In this document: in pieces, positions 1 to 7,159 of the stretch
Layout: every line of letters begins with the position of its first letter
Position numbering within the stretch: the stretch's first letter is position 1
DNA from: JAZSNA01 sp045536135
GTDB lineage: Bacteria; Pseudomonadota; Alphaproteobacteria; CAAHEQ01; UBA3637
Direction of reading: 5' to 3'
NCBI GenBank assembly: GCA_045536135.1
Contig: JAZSNA010000013.1
Coordinates: 1 to 41,900, forward strand
DNA: 41,900 nt
Notes under the pieces: model-generated
The model's input: the letters and a program-made list of their open reading frames with translations, nothing else
What the model was told of the DNA's origin: nothing
The model's database searches: none
Made by a program: the position numbers and the translations under genes

Positions 1-1
1 C

Positions 2-421
2 CAAGCGGTCTTAGGAAGACAACACTTGAAACCAACTCCTTGGCTCACAGAACGACATGGCTACGATCCGACTTTAAATAGTAGTGAAAATGGTTCTGGA
101 TCGGGTAATAATGCCGATGGTGGGAATACCGTTATGAAAAAGAATTTATCGGTTGATTTTACCGGACAAACGGATAATTCAGGCATGCTTAATAAAACGA
201 CTAAAGAAGATGATGATTCGTTAAGTGCTGATTTCGGTTTGACAGATTCGTTAAATGGCAAGGCTTGTGCGTCAGTTGAATGTCCAACTTGTTCTCAAAA
301 CGGAACTTGTTCGGATGAATCGTTAAATTATTGTTCCGTCTGTTGTTGGGATTGTTCCGAGGATGAAATTCAGTCCGGATTGTGTGATAAAATAAAATGT
401 GGGGAGGATGCTCGATGGTAA
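2..421 (+). CDS. 3' end of a cysteine-rich hypothetical protein (5' truncated)
   Basis: The reading frame is open to the left edge, so the true start lies outside the window; a TTG at 26 is not a convincing start. The visible 139 residues are a low-complexity Ser/Gly/Asn/Asp segment followed by a cysteine-rich tail with about ten Cys in the last 50 residues, including CPTC, a CC pair and CWDC. The stop (419-421) overlaps the next start by 7 bases, which implies translational coupling in the secretion operon. I do not recognise the family. The Cys density suggests an extracytoplasmic, disulfide-bonded tail like that of the 932-residue protein downstream. It could be the end of a secretion-system subunit such as a VirB6-like protein, but nothing visible proves this. 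Confidence 0.7.
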   Translation, partial: QAVLGRQHLKPTPWLTERHGYDPTLNSSENGSGSGNNADGGNTVMKKNLSVDFTGQTDNSGMLNKTTKEDDDSLSADFGLTDSLNGKACASVECPTCSQNGTCSDESLNYCSVCCWDCSEDEIQSGLCDKIKCGEDARW

Positions 422-1191
422 GAATAATGCGTTTTATCTTTGTTATCTGTCTATTGTTTTTTTCTTGGACGGGTGTATATGCGTCGTCGACATGTGATTG
501 TAGTCCTTTTATCGAAAAATATGATGGTTGTTGTCGGAGTGAGTATAGTGGCGGGGTTAAATCCTATTATATGGGTTCCAATAATTATCTAAGGGATTAT
601 GTACAATCGCTTAATCGATCAAATGAGATTGATAAGAGACGTCCGAAACATTTACAGAATTTGCAAAAAGTATTATCGTCGAATCCGGATATTCGGGAGT
701 TAAGAACATCTTTAATTGAATTTAAAATGGATCAAGATTTGTCTATTAAGATTGCAGGAAGGGAAATCGAAAAGGAAAAAAGTATTGGTGTTTTAACAAA
801 ACTTTATAAAGATTTAATGACATCTACTGGACCGACATCTCTAGATGAAGTTAATTTTAAAAATAAAAAGGAATTTTTTGTCCATCAATCGACACGGGAT
901 GTGTTGGCAAAAGTGATTTATTTAGAGTATCTATACCAACAGATGTTGGATAAATATGAAAAATTGGTTTATTCCGTTGAAGCCAATAAAACTTCAGAAA
1001 TCCTTAAAATTGAAGCAAAAGAGCAGACTTTGAATGCACAGTTATTAATAAATATTCAAATGCTTGGTTTTTGGTATGAAATATTATTGTTACAAAAACA
1101 AATTATGGCTGTTCGACTGGAGGCTTTGGCGACTTTGAATGTCGGGTTGATAGATGCTTTAAATGTTAAAATTGAAAAAAAACTGGAATAA
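415..1191 (+). CDS. Secreted coiled-coil protein, possibly VirB5/TrbJ-like
   Basis: The chosen start is the ATG at 415 because GGGGAGG lies at 401-407; an upstream ATG at 397 has no ribosome site and sits inside the previous gene. The 258-residue product begins with a signal peptide (hydrophobic to about residue 22, then ASS). The mature N-terminus has two short Cys motifs (CDC and CC). The rest is mostly charged helix, ending in a hydrophobic-patterned helical stretch (residues about 200-250). VirB5 and TrbJ proteins are secreted helical proteins of about this size encoded upstream of virB8, so position and architecture fit a VirB5-like minor pilus subunit. I see no diagnostic motif, so the assignment is inference. 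It overlaps the preceding gene by 7 bases and lies 15 bases before the next. Confidence 0.8.
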   Translation: MVRIMRFIFVICLLFFSWTGVYASSTCDCSPFIEKYDGCCRSEYSGGVKSYYMGSNNYLRDYVQSLNRSNEIDKRRPKHLQNLQKVLSSNPDIRELRTSLIEFKMDQDLSIKIAGREIEKEKSIGVLTKLYKDLMTSTGPTSLDEVNFKNKKEFFVHQSTRDVLAKVIYLEYLYQQMLDKYEKLVYSVEANKTSEILKIEAKEQTLNAQLLINIQMLGFWYEILLLQKQIMAVRLEALATLNVGLIDALNVKIEKKLE

Positions 1192-1206
1192 AATAAGGAG
1201 TAATAA

Positions 1207-4005
1207 ATGAAAAAATATTTGATGTTTTCTTGTGCCGGGGCATTAATGCTTGCTTGTCAGGTGATGGCTCAAACAATGGTATCAGAATGTGTGGAAGTTG
1301 TTTGTGACGGAACAGATCCGGAATGTGTTCCCGTCACTTGTCCGCCGTGTGTTCCCGTATATTGTCCAGATTGTGAGGGATTAAGTTGTAATCCGACAAC
1401 AATCGAATTAGGTTGTTTTGATCGGGAGTGTAATCCTTGTGAGGAAAAAACTTGTGGTGGAAGTGGTAATTATCAACAAACTCAAGGTTTCGGTTTATCT
1501 GGCATAGATCAAAAAGGTGGTCGTGGTAAAGCAACCGGTGTTGATCTTGGTTCAAGTAGCGGTTCTGGTTTGGCTGGTGTTGGTTCAGGGGATGCTACAG
1601 GTATGGGTTCAGAAACCGGTATAGATGCAGGTACAACAGGTACAGGTACAGATACAGGTACAGGTACAGGTATTCCTGGGGGAACAAATATAGGTGGACA
1701 GAAAACTGTAGGAAGTCCTTCAAATATAAAAAACTCAAACAAAGGATTTCATTCATCAAATATTGAAAGCGGTTCAATCGATATTTTAAGTGGAGAAGCC
1801 GAAATTATAGATGTTGATTCGTATACTATTTTACGGCCATCTTGGGCAGATGCTGTGGATGAAGCATTAAAAATTCATAATTATGCAAATTATATTGCTT
1901 TACAGATATATCGTTTAAATTCTTATCATACATCCTTGTATAATCAGGCGCTGGAAAAGGATCGAAAAGAAAAATTCAGAGAATGTGCTATTGATTCATT
2001 AAAACCTTATTTTGAAAATCCAACGTCAACTTGGGATAATTATGTTAAGGCAATAGAAGCTGAAGAGCCAACGGTTTTAACTCAACCCGATGGACAAGCC
2101 TTGTCAGATGATAATTTATTGAATGAAACTCTTTTACAACAAAGAGATACAGGGTTTATGTCCGATTTGGAAATTGTTTTGGATGAGGAAAAGGAAGAAA
2201 CAAAGGGATTGGGTAAATGGACACTAGGTCATCAAAAGTTAACAGACTTATATGAAGAACAAGAAAAATACGGTGTCAAGAAAAAGAAAGAGGTTAAAAC
2301 TTTTGAAGAGGAAGAAACAGATCCGCAAAAGGAACAGTATCAAGACGCCGGTTTGGATACTTCCGATGAAGTCCTTTGGGAATGTTTAGATCCGGAAGGA
2401 TATGAAAAATTTGAAAATGAGGCTTATGAGTATCAAGAAAAATTGAAGGTATATAAAGAGCTAAAAGCTGCATATGAGGTGGTAAATTCCGGATATAGAC
2501 AAATTAAAAAGACATATGATGAACTAAATCAATTATATCAAGAACTGATGCAATGTTTGCCTTCATCTTCTGTCGGACCTTTTTCCGTCGGGATTGGTGG
2601 AAAAACTTCATTATCTGTTCAACAGTGTAAACAATGTAATTCAAATAAAGAAAAATATGATCGGGTTTTACAGGAATACAATCGTCTTTTAGCCACTTAT
2701 GCAGAACAGAGACAGAATTATGAGGCTTCTCTAGATAACTATAAAAATTCGGTTGGTCAAAACAAACCCAAGGATTATGATTGGTTTGCAACATATGTAT
2801 CATCCAATGCTTTCGGATTGACGGCATGGAATGAACAAAGGACAACCAGCACAAGAACGCAGTCGGAAAGTTGTCAATTAACATTTAATTCGGTTCAAAA
2901 AATAGATTCTTTACCGGAATTGCCCGCTGCTCCAGAAGAACCGAAAAAACCGCAGAAAAATCCGCCAAAAGATTATCGGCCGTCTATTCCGCCGACAAAT
3001 GATCAACAATATGTTTATAGGGAATTTGTTTGGGATCCGAAGTATGATGAACTTAAAAAACATTTCGGTAAACCGAAATTAAAAAGTTCGGATGGAACGT
3101 TGTATATTCAACCAATGCATGCGGGTGCTTTGATGTGGAATGATCAAGTTGAAAAGAAAACGTGGCGGAATTTAAAATCTGTTCATTATTATGATCATGA
3201 TTTGATGTATGATGGCGGATGTTTGGAAAAATTACATAAAAATTATCTGGACTATTATTCGTTAATTACGGAAAAAGCGTATGACGATAAGGATGAAAAA
3301 TTTAAAGCGCCAAATGAAATTCCGGAACCGTTGCCACCGACTCCTGAAGATATGTTGATTTATGTTCATGATGATCAAACGGTGTCCGTTTATCCCAAAA
3401 AACCCTATCCGTGGGATGATATGATTGATGACGGAAAAATTAACCAATATGGTGAAATGGTTAACTATGTTGAATTAGATGGAACAAAATTGAAAAATAA
3501 ACCGGCCGATTTATTCGAGGAAACCAATCGGGGTAAAGAGCATTTAGATCTTGAACAAAAACAAATTGATATAGAAAAGGAAGTTAAAGAAAACGAAGAT
3601 AATTTGAAAAAGTTGGTTGATGAAGTTAATGCCTTTACATCAGAAAATGGTTTAGAAACTATATCGGATATGGATTTCTTTACAAAAGAAGGGTTCTTGA
3701 GGGTTATTGAAAATCTGATGGAACAACGTAATCAAAAGATGTCTACTGTTCCACAGGATTTATCAAATGAAGATAATATGGCTTATGTTTCTTTGGTGAA
3801 TGCATTACGGACTGATACTCGTGGAGATGCGTATATTTCAGATATTATTTCAGGAAGTATCGAATCGGTTATATCGACAAGTCCGGCTGTCACATTTGTT
3901 GAAAATTATCCGGGGGCAGATGTTTATGAAAAAGTAGATAATTATCGTGTGTATTATAATGATCATTGTTTGCCTTATCTAACAATGTTATGGAATCTTG
4001 AATGA
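1207..4005 (+). CDS. Large secreted cysteine-rich coiled-coil protein, family unknown
   Basis: AAGGAG lies at 1195-1200, just before the ATG. The 932-residue product has a signal peptide (about residues 1-22; AQ after the hydrophobic stretch, although ACQ could be read as a weak lipobox). Residues about 27-87 carry 12 Cys in short CPxC-type spacings. A Gly/Thr-rich linker (about 95-175) encoded by a hexanucleotide repeat follows. From about 210 onward the protein is charged and helical, with coiled-coil-like runs near 395-450 and 780-830, a few isolated Cys and a proline-rich stretch near 570-600. No membrane segments are seen after the signal peptide, so it is not VirB6. It lies between the VirB5-like and VirB8-like genes and its stop overlaps the next start (ATGA). 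I infer an envelope or surface component, or a substrate, of the secretion system; its function is unknown. Confidence 0.9.
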   Translation: MKKYLMFSCAGALMLACQVMAQTMVSECVEVVCDGTDPECVPVTCPPCVPVYCPDCEGLSCNPTTIELGCFDRECNPCEEKTCGGSGNYQQTQGFGLSGIDQKGGRGKATGVDLGSSSGSGLAGVGSGDATGMGSETGIDAGTTGTGTDTGTGTGIPGGTNIGGQKTVGSPSNIKNSNKGFHSSNIESGSIDILSGEAEIIDVDSYTILRPSWADAVDEALKIHNYANYIALQIYRLNSYHTSLYNQALEKDRKEKFRECAIDSLKPYFENPTSTWDNYVKAIEAEEPTVLTQPDGQALSDDNLLNETLLQQRDTGFMSDLEIVLDEEKEETKGLGKWTLGHQKLTDLYEEQEKYGVKKKKEVKTFEEEETDPQKEQYQDAGLDTSDEVLWECLDPEGYEKFENEAYEYQEKLKVYKELKAAYEVVNSGYRQIKKTYDELNQLYQELMQCLPSSSVGPFSVGIGGKTSLSVQQCKQCNSNKEKYDRVLQEYNRLLATYAEQRQNYEASLDNYKNSVGQNKPKDYDWFATYVSSNAFGLTAWNEQRTTSTRTQSESCQLTFNSVQKIDSLPELPAAPEEPKKPQKNPPKDYRPSIPPTNDQQYVYREFVWDPKYDELKKHFGKPKLKSSDGTLYIQPMHAGALMWNDQVEKKTWRNLKSVHYYDHDLMYDGGCLEKLHKNYLDYYSLITEKAYDDKDEKFKAPNEIPEPLPPTPEDMLIYVHDDQTVSVYPKKPYPWDDMIDDGKINQYGEMVNYVELDGTKLKNKPADLFEETNRGKEHLDLEQKQIDIEKEVKENEDNLKKLVDEVNAFTSENGLETISDMDFFTKEGFLRVIENLMEQRNQKMSTVPQDLSNEDNMAYVSLVNALRTDTRGDAYISDIISGSIESVISTSPAVTFVENYPGADVYEKVDNYRVYYNDHCLPYLTMLWNLE
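1628..1672 (+). repeat. Hexanucleotide repeat coding for a Gly-Thr linker
   Basis: Imperfect tandem copies of the hexamer CAGGTA/ACAGGT lie inside the 932-residue gene and encode alternating Gly-Thr with occasional Asp. Because the unit is six bases, gain or loss of copies would change linker length by two residues without shifting the frame. Confidence 0.8.
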
Positions 4006-4643
4006 CAACGATAACTCAAAAACAGCAAGAGCGAATCCAAATCGCCCAAATTAAATCGTATATTTGGATGACATTGGCTTCGCTGTTGTTGTTTATTTCG
4101 CTTATTCTTGTTTTAACGCTATATCAAATTGGTGGTCGCCTTAATGTTATTGCACAGGTTTTTCGGCCGTTTTTAAATCAGACCAATCGCTTGGTGTTGG
4201 CTGAAAATCTAGATCAAAATAGTATGTCAATATCTCAAATTAATGAGGCATTGATTAGGCAATTTATTTCCAATCGTCATTTTTTTATTAAAAATGAGTT
4301 AGAAATGAAGCGACGTTGGGCTCCGGGCGGAATTATTTATTGGTTATGGTATTATCCGGAATATGTAGCTTTTATTACTGAAGAACCAGACGATTTTATT
4401 CAACAAAAAATACAAGAATCTGTAGAATTTTATCCCTATATTGTTTCGTTAAAAGAGGTTCGCCCGAATTTTTGGGAAGTCGGATTTGATATTTATTATG
4501 TTAATGGGGATAAAGAAAGTTATGTTGCTACATTTTCGACCAGATATAGACCGTCTCGTGTCAGTTTTTCGGAAGAGATAATTAATCCGGTCGGATTGGA
4601 GATTTATAATTATGAATTGCGTAAAAAAGAAATTTCAGATTAG
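4002..4643 (+). CDS. VirB8-like type IV secretion protein (first copy)
   Basis: This is a 213-residue bitopic protein with a short cytoplasmic N-terminus, one membrane segment (about 20-41) and a periplasmic domain. Residues 83-88 (ALIRQF) and 99-106 (ELEMKRRW) align with LIRQYV and EVEMRSRW in the second VirB8-like protein encoded at 4873. Both also carry an NPxGL motif near the C-terminus, the place where VirB8 proteins have NPLG. VirB8 is the inner-membrane scaffold linking the VirB4/VirB11 ATPases to the VirB7-9-10 core. The start overlaps the upstream stop as ATGA. This copy is the more divergent of the two; it could act as a heteromeric partner, like the paired DotI/DotJ proteins of the Dot/Icm system, but that is only an analogy. 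Confidence 0.78.
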   Translation: MTTITQKQQERIQIAQIKSYIWMTLASLLLFISLILVLTLYQIGGRLNVIAQVFRPFLNQTNRLVLAENLDQNSMSISQINEALIRQFISNRHFFIKNELEMKRRWAPGGIIYWLWYYPEYVAFITEEPDDFIQQKIQESVEFYPYIVSLKEVRPNFWEVGFDIYYVNGDKESYVATFSTRYRPSRVSFSEEIINPVGLEIYNYELRKKEISD

Positions 4644-4645
4644 GC

Positions 4646-4673
4646 TTGATTTAAAAAAGAATTATGCTATCTT
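4646..4673 (+). promoter_or_regulatory. Possible promoter before the VirB7-like gene
   Basis: A TTGATT (4646-4651) lies 16 bases before TATCTT (4668-4673), directly after the stop of the first virB8-like gene. The -10 and the bases just after it resemble those in front of virB9 (5618-5623), which suggests an internal promoter used twice. Based on sequence only. Confidence 0.35.
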
Positions 4674-4695
4674 GTAAGAAAGAAGGAGACAAAAG

Positions 4696-4869
4696 ATGAA
4701 AAAAATAATTTTGTTATTCGTATTGGGTGTTGTTATTATTTTAACTGCTTGTGGAACAATTTATCAATCTCATCCTGTGGGGATTGGACCGGAATATTCC
4801 GAATTGAAAAAGTCTCCATGTGCTTGTTTAAAATTGGATTTAGTTCCACAATTACCACGTTATTTGTAA
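4696..4869 (+). CDS. VirB7-like small outer-membrane lipoprotein
   Basis: This 57-residue gene has AAGGAG (4683-4688) upstream of its ATG. The product starts with two lysines and a hydrophobic stretch ending in a clear lipobox, LTAC (residues 16-19), so Cys19 should be lipidated after signal peptidase II cleavage. The short mature part contains a CAC motif and ends PRYL. In P-type systems VirB7 is a lipoprotein of this size that pairs with VirB9, often through a disulfide, and is encoded beside virB8, exactly as here. It ends 3 bases before the second virB8-like gene. The assignment rests on size, lipobox and position, since VirB7 proteins share little sequence. Confidence 0.8.
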   Translation: MKKIILLFVLGVVIILTACGTIYQSHPVGIGPEYSELKKSPCACLKLDLVPQLPRYL

Positions 4870-4872
4870 AAA

Positions 4873-5577
4873 ATGTCTGAATCAAATTATCAAGTTGTTA
4901 ATGAAGAAACTTTACAAGAGAGACGTTATTTGTGGACGGCTCGTGCGTTTTCGATTGTTTGTGCAGTTAGCTTATGTACAAATATTATTATGATGATGGC
5001 CTTGTTTTCATTGGTACCATTAACACGTGTTCAACCGTTTTATTTAACTTTTGAAGATAAAAAGCAACAAACGGTAAAGGTGAATCCTATTGAAAATATT
5101 ACAAAGGAAAATTTAGATTTAATTACAGAAAGTTTAATTCGTCAATATGTGGTTTCTAGATTAAGTATTGTGGATGATGAAGTGGAAATGCGTTCGCGTT
5201 GGGGTGTTAATGGGCAAATCGAATGGTTTACGGATCGGGGGGAATTTGAAAACTTTATTCAGAATGAGGCTCGTCCATTATTAAAACGTTATAAAGAGGA
5301 AGGTTTGTTGCGGGAAGTTAGTGGTGTGACCGTTTCGCCGATGGGACAAGAAAAAGACGGTTATTTGTATAAAGTTGAATTAACAACGACGGATTATTCG
5401 CCAAATTTGGCTAAACCGTTAGAACAAAAATGGGAAATTATGTTGTTGGTTTATTATAAAGATTACCGGAATGCTTCAGATCAAAATTTGACGAAATGGG
5501 AATACCGTTTAAAAAATCCGATGGGGCTATATGTTAAACGTTTTGGTCAAAAGCCAATAAATGACATAAAAATATAA
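4873..5577 (+). CDS. virB8: VirB8 type IV secretion protein (second copy)
   Basis: This 234-residue bitopic protein has a cytoplasmic N-terminus, a membrane segment at about 25-48 and a periplasmic VirB8 fold. Recognisable VirB8 features are PFYLTF just after the membrane segment, SLIRQYV (87-93), EVEMRSRW (103-110), an extended stretch with DYSPN and the conserved C-terminal NPMGLYV (215-221). It acts as the dimeric inner-membrane scaffold of the secretion channel. It follows the VirB7-like lipoprotein by 3 bases and precedes virB9 by 67 bases. It is closer to the standard VirB8 pattern than the paralogue at 4002. Confidence 0.9.
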   Translation: MSESNYQVVNEETLQERRYLWTARAFSIVCAVSLCTNIIMMMALFSLVPLTRVQPFYLTFEDKKQQTVKVNPIENITKENLDLITESLIRQYVVSRLSIVDDEVEMRSRWGVNGQIEWFTDRGEFENFIQNEARPLLKRYKEEGLLREVSGVTVSPMGQEKDGYLYKVELTTTDYSPNLAKPLEQKWEIMLLVYYKDYRNASDQNLTKWEYRLKNPMGLYVKRFGQKPINDIKI

Positions 5578-5594
5578 AAAGTTATATTTTTTTC

Positions 5595-5623
5595 TAGATT
5601 TTATTTTCGAAATACGGTATCTT
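5595..5623 (+). promoter_or_regulatory. Possible promoter before virB9
   Basis: TATCTT (5618-5623) followed by ATAAAA matches the -10 context in front of the VirB7-like gene. The -35 candidate TAGATT (5595-5600, spacing 17) is weak. The 67-base gap, the largest within the secretion operon, is AT-rich. GGGAG (5634-5638) serves as ribosome site for the ATG at 5645. Confidence 0.3.
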
Positions 5624-5644
5624 ATAAAAAAATGGGAGAATCAG

Positions 5645-7153
5645 ATGTCTAAAATATCTTTTCGTAAAATAGTCGGATTATTGGTTATCTTTGGATGTGG
5701 AACCGTTTGGGCTCAAACAGCGTCAGATGTTCAAATTAATGATGCGGTGGCCCAAAGTGCCGGAAATTTTGATTCAATGAATTTGACTTATTTGACATCT
5801 ATGGGTATGCAACAAAAAGCTTGGAACGATCCGATGCAACATATGGGGGAAGGGCAACTGAAACCCGGATATTCCAAGTATATGTGGACACCGGATGTCG
5901 TGTTACCTGTTCGTTTGCGGGAAGGTATGATGACTTTAATTAATTTGCCGACATGGGAATTGATTGAAAAGGTTCATATCGGCTCTCCGGAAAGTTTTGG
6001 TGGCGAAATTGCTGCCCCGAACTCGTTATTATTGTATGCTGATCCGAATTATATCGGTGTTGACAGTAATTTGATTATTTTCGGCCGGAGTGGAAATCGC
6101 TATGTCTTTTATTTAAGAAGTGAAACATATAATACGGATCGAATTACAAATTCGGTTATTGATGTTTTGGTCGGACCTCAATACACACCGGTTGAAGACG
6201 GCGGGAAAATGGTTTCAAATGAAGGTGCCTCTACTGTTGTTGGGGTAAATCGGAGTGGGGCACAACAAAGTTCTACAACAAATTTGGATAAATGGACTGG
6301 AACTGTTCCGTTCGAACCTGAAAATTTCAGATTTGATATTGATGTTTTCTTGCCTAATCCTTCGGATATTTCTATTGCTCCGGAACGGGTTTGGCGAGAT
6401 GATATTTTTACATATATTGATTTTGGGAAAAAGGCGTTGTCCATGAAAGAACGTCCGGTTGTTAATCTGTTGGTTCAAGGTTCCGAAGTTCCGGTCGGTT
6501 CCAGAACAGTGGGTGAATATAGTCGAATGATTGTGGTTGAAGGTATTGGTGATATGGTGCTTCGTAACGGTCAAAAGATTGTTTGTTTGAAAATGCGTCG
6601 TACACCAACAGCCGGTTTTGAAAGAATAAATCAAGTTAAAGCTAATGAATATCAGAATAAATTACCGACTAATTCCGGAAATATGGGGGGGCAATATTCT
6701 GATCCTTATGCAACGGTAGACACAAATCAGTATATCAATCGTCCGATATATGCAAATAATGTGCAATATGCGAATAATTTATCGTCTATTCCCAATATGG
6801 GGATGAATTCGGGTCAACCGACATCGGATGTTCGTTCTGTTTTAAATGAGATGACGATGGCTCAAAAAACCGGTTCTTCTGCAATTATTCCAATGGAAAC
6901 GATTGCTGTTGAGTTGGCAAAGGGAACGGATATTCGGGAATTAGAAGCTCGGTGGAATGAAATTTATCAAAGTAATACGGATTTATTGAGTGGGTATCAT
7001 TCTTATTTTTCAATAGATACAATCGCAGAAGGGGGGGCTCCGGAGTTGTTCCGGTTGCGTGTCGGACCGGTTAAGGACGTGATGACGGGGGATGCATTGT
7101 GTGCCAAGTTGTCCAGATCTGGCGTTGCTTGCTCGGTTGTTAGAACAGGATAA
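5645..7153 (+). CDS. virB9: VirB9/CagX-type protein fused to a SPOR domain
   Basis: This 502-residue protein has a signal peptide (cleavage near VWA|Q, about residue 23). The VirB9 N-terminal domain includes PVRLREG and LIIFGRSGNRYVFYLRS; the C-terminal VirB9 domain has VWRDDIFTYIDFG and VLRNGQKIVC. These mark the outer-membrane-associated core subunit that binds VirB7 and VirB10. After a Gln/Asn/Tyr-rich linker (about 340-390), residues about 416-502 look like a SPOR domain: ELEARW, YHSYFSI, FRLRVGPV, a paired LCAKL and ACSVV at the end. SPOR domains bind peptidoglycan stripped of stem peptides, typical of division sites. Standard VirB9 is about 270-300 residues, so the extra length is linker plus SPOR. 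A 6-base gap separates it from virB10. Confidence 0.9.
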   Translation: MSKISFRKIVGLLVIFGCGTVWAQTASDVQINDAVAQSAGNFDSMNLTYLTSMGMQQKAWNDPMQHMGEGQLKPGYSKYMWTPDVVLPVRLREGMMTLINLPTWELIEKVHIGSPESFGGEIAAPNSLLLYADPNYIGVDSNLIIFGRSGNRYVFYLRSETYNTDRITNSVIDVLVGPQYTPVEDGGKMVSNEGASTVVGVNRSGAQQSSTTNLDKWTGTVPFEPENFRFDIDVFLPNPSDISIAPERVWRDDIFTYIDFGKKALSMKERPVVNLLVQGSEVPVGSRTVGEYSRMIVVEGIGDMVLRNGQKIVCLKMRRTPTAGFERINQVKANEYQNKLPTNSGNMGGQYSDPYATVDTNQYINRPIYANNVQYANNLSSIPNMGMNSGQPTSDVRSVLNEMTMAQKTGSSAIIPMETIAVELAKGTDIRELEARWNEIYQSNTDLLSGYHSYFSIDTIAEGGAPELFRLRVGPVKDVMTGDALCAKLSRSGVACSVVRTG

Positions 7154-7159
7154 TGATTA

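Noticed and set aside
1509..1742. Minus-strand Pro/Val-rich frame opposite the Gly-Thr linker
   Set aside because: It is the antisense reading of the hexanucleotide repeat with no start signal.
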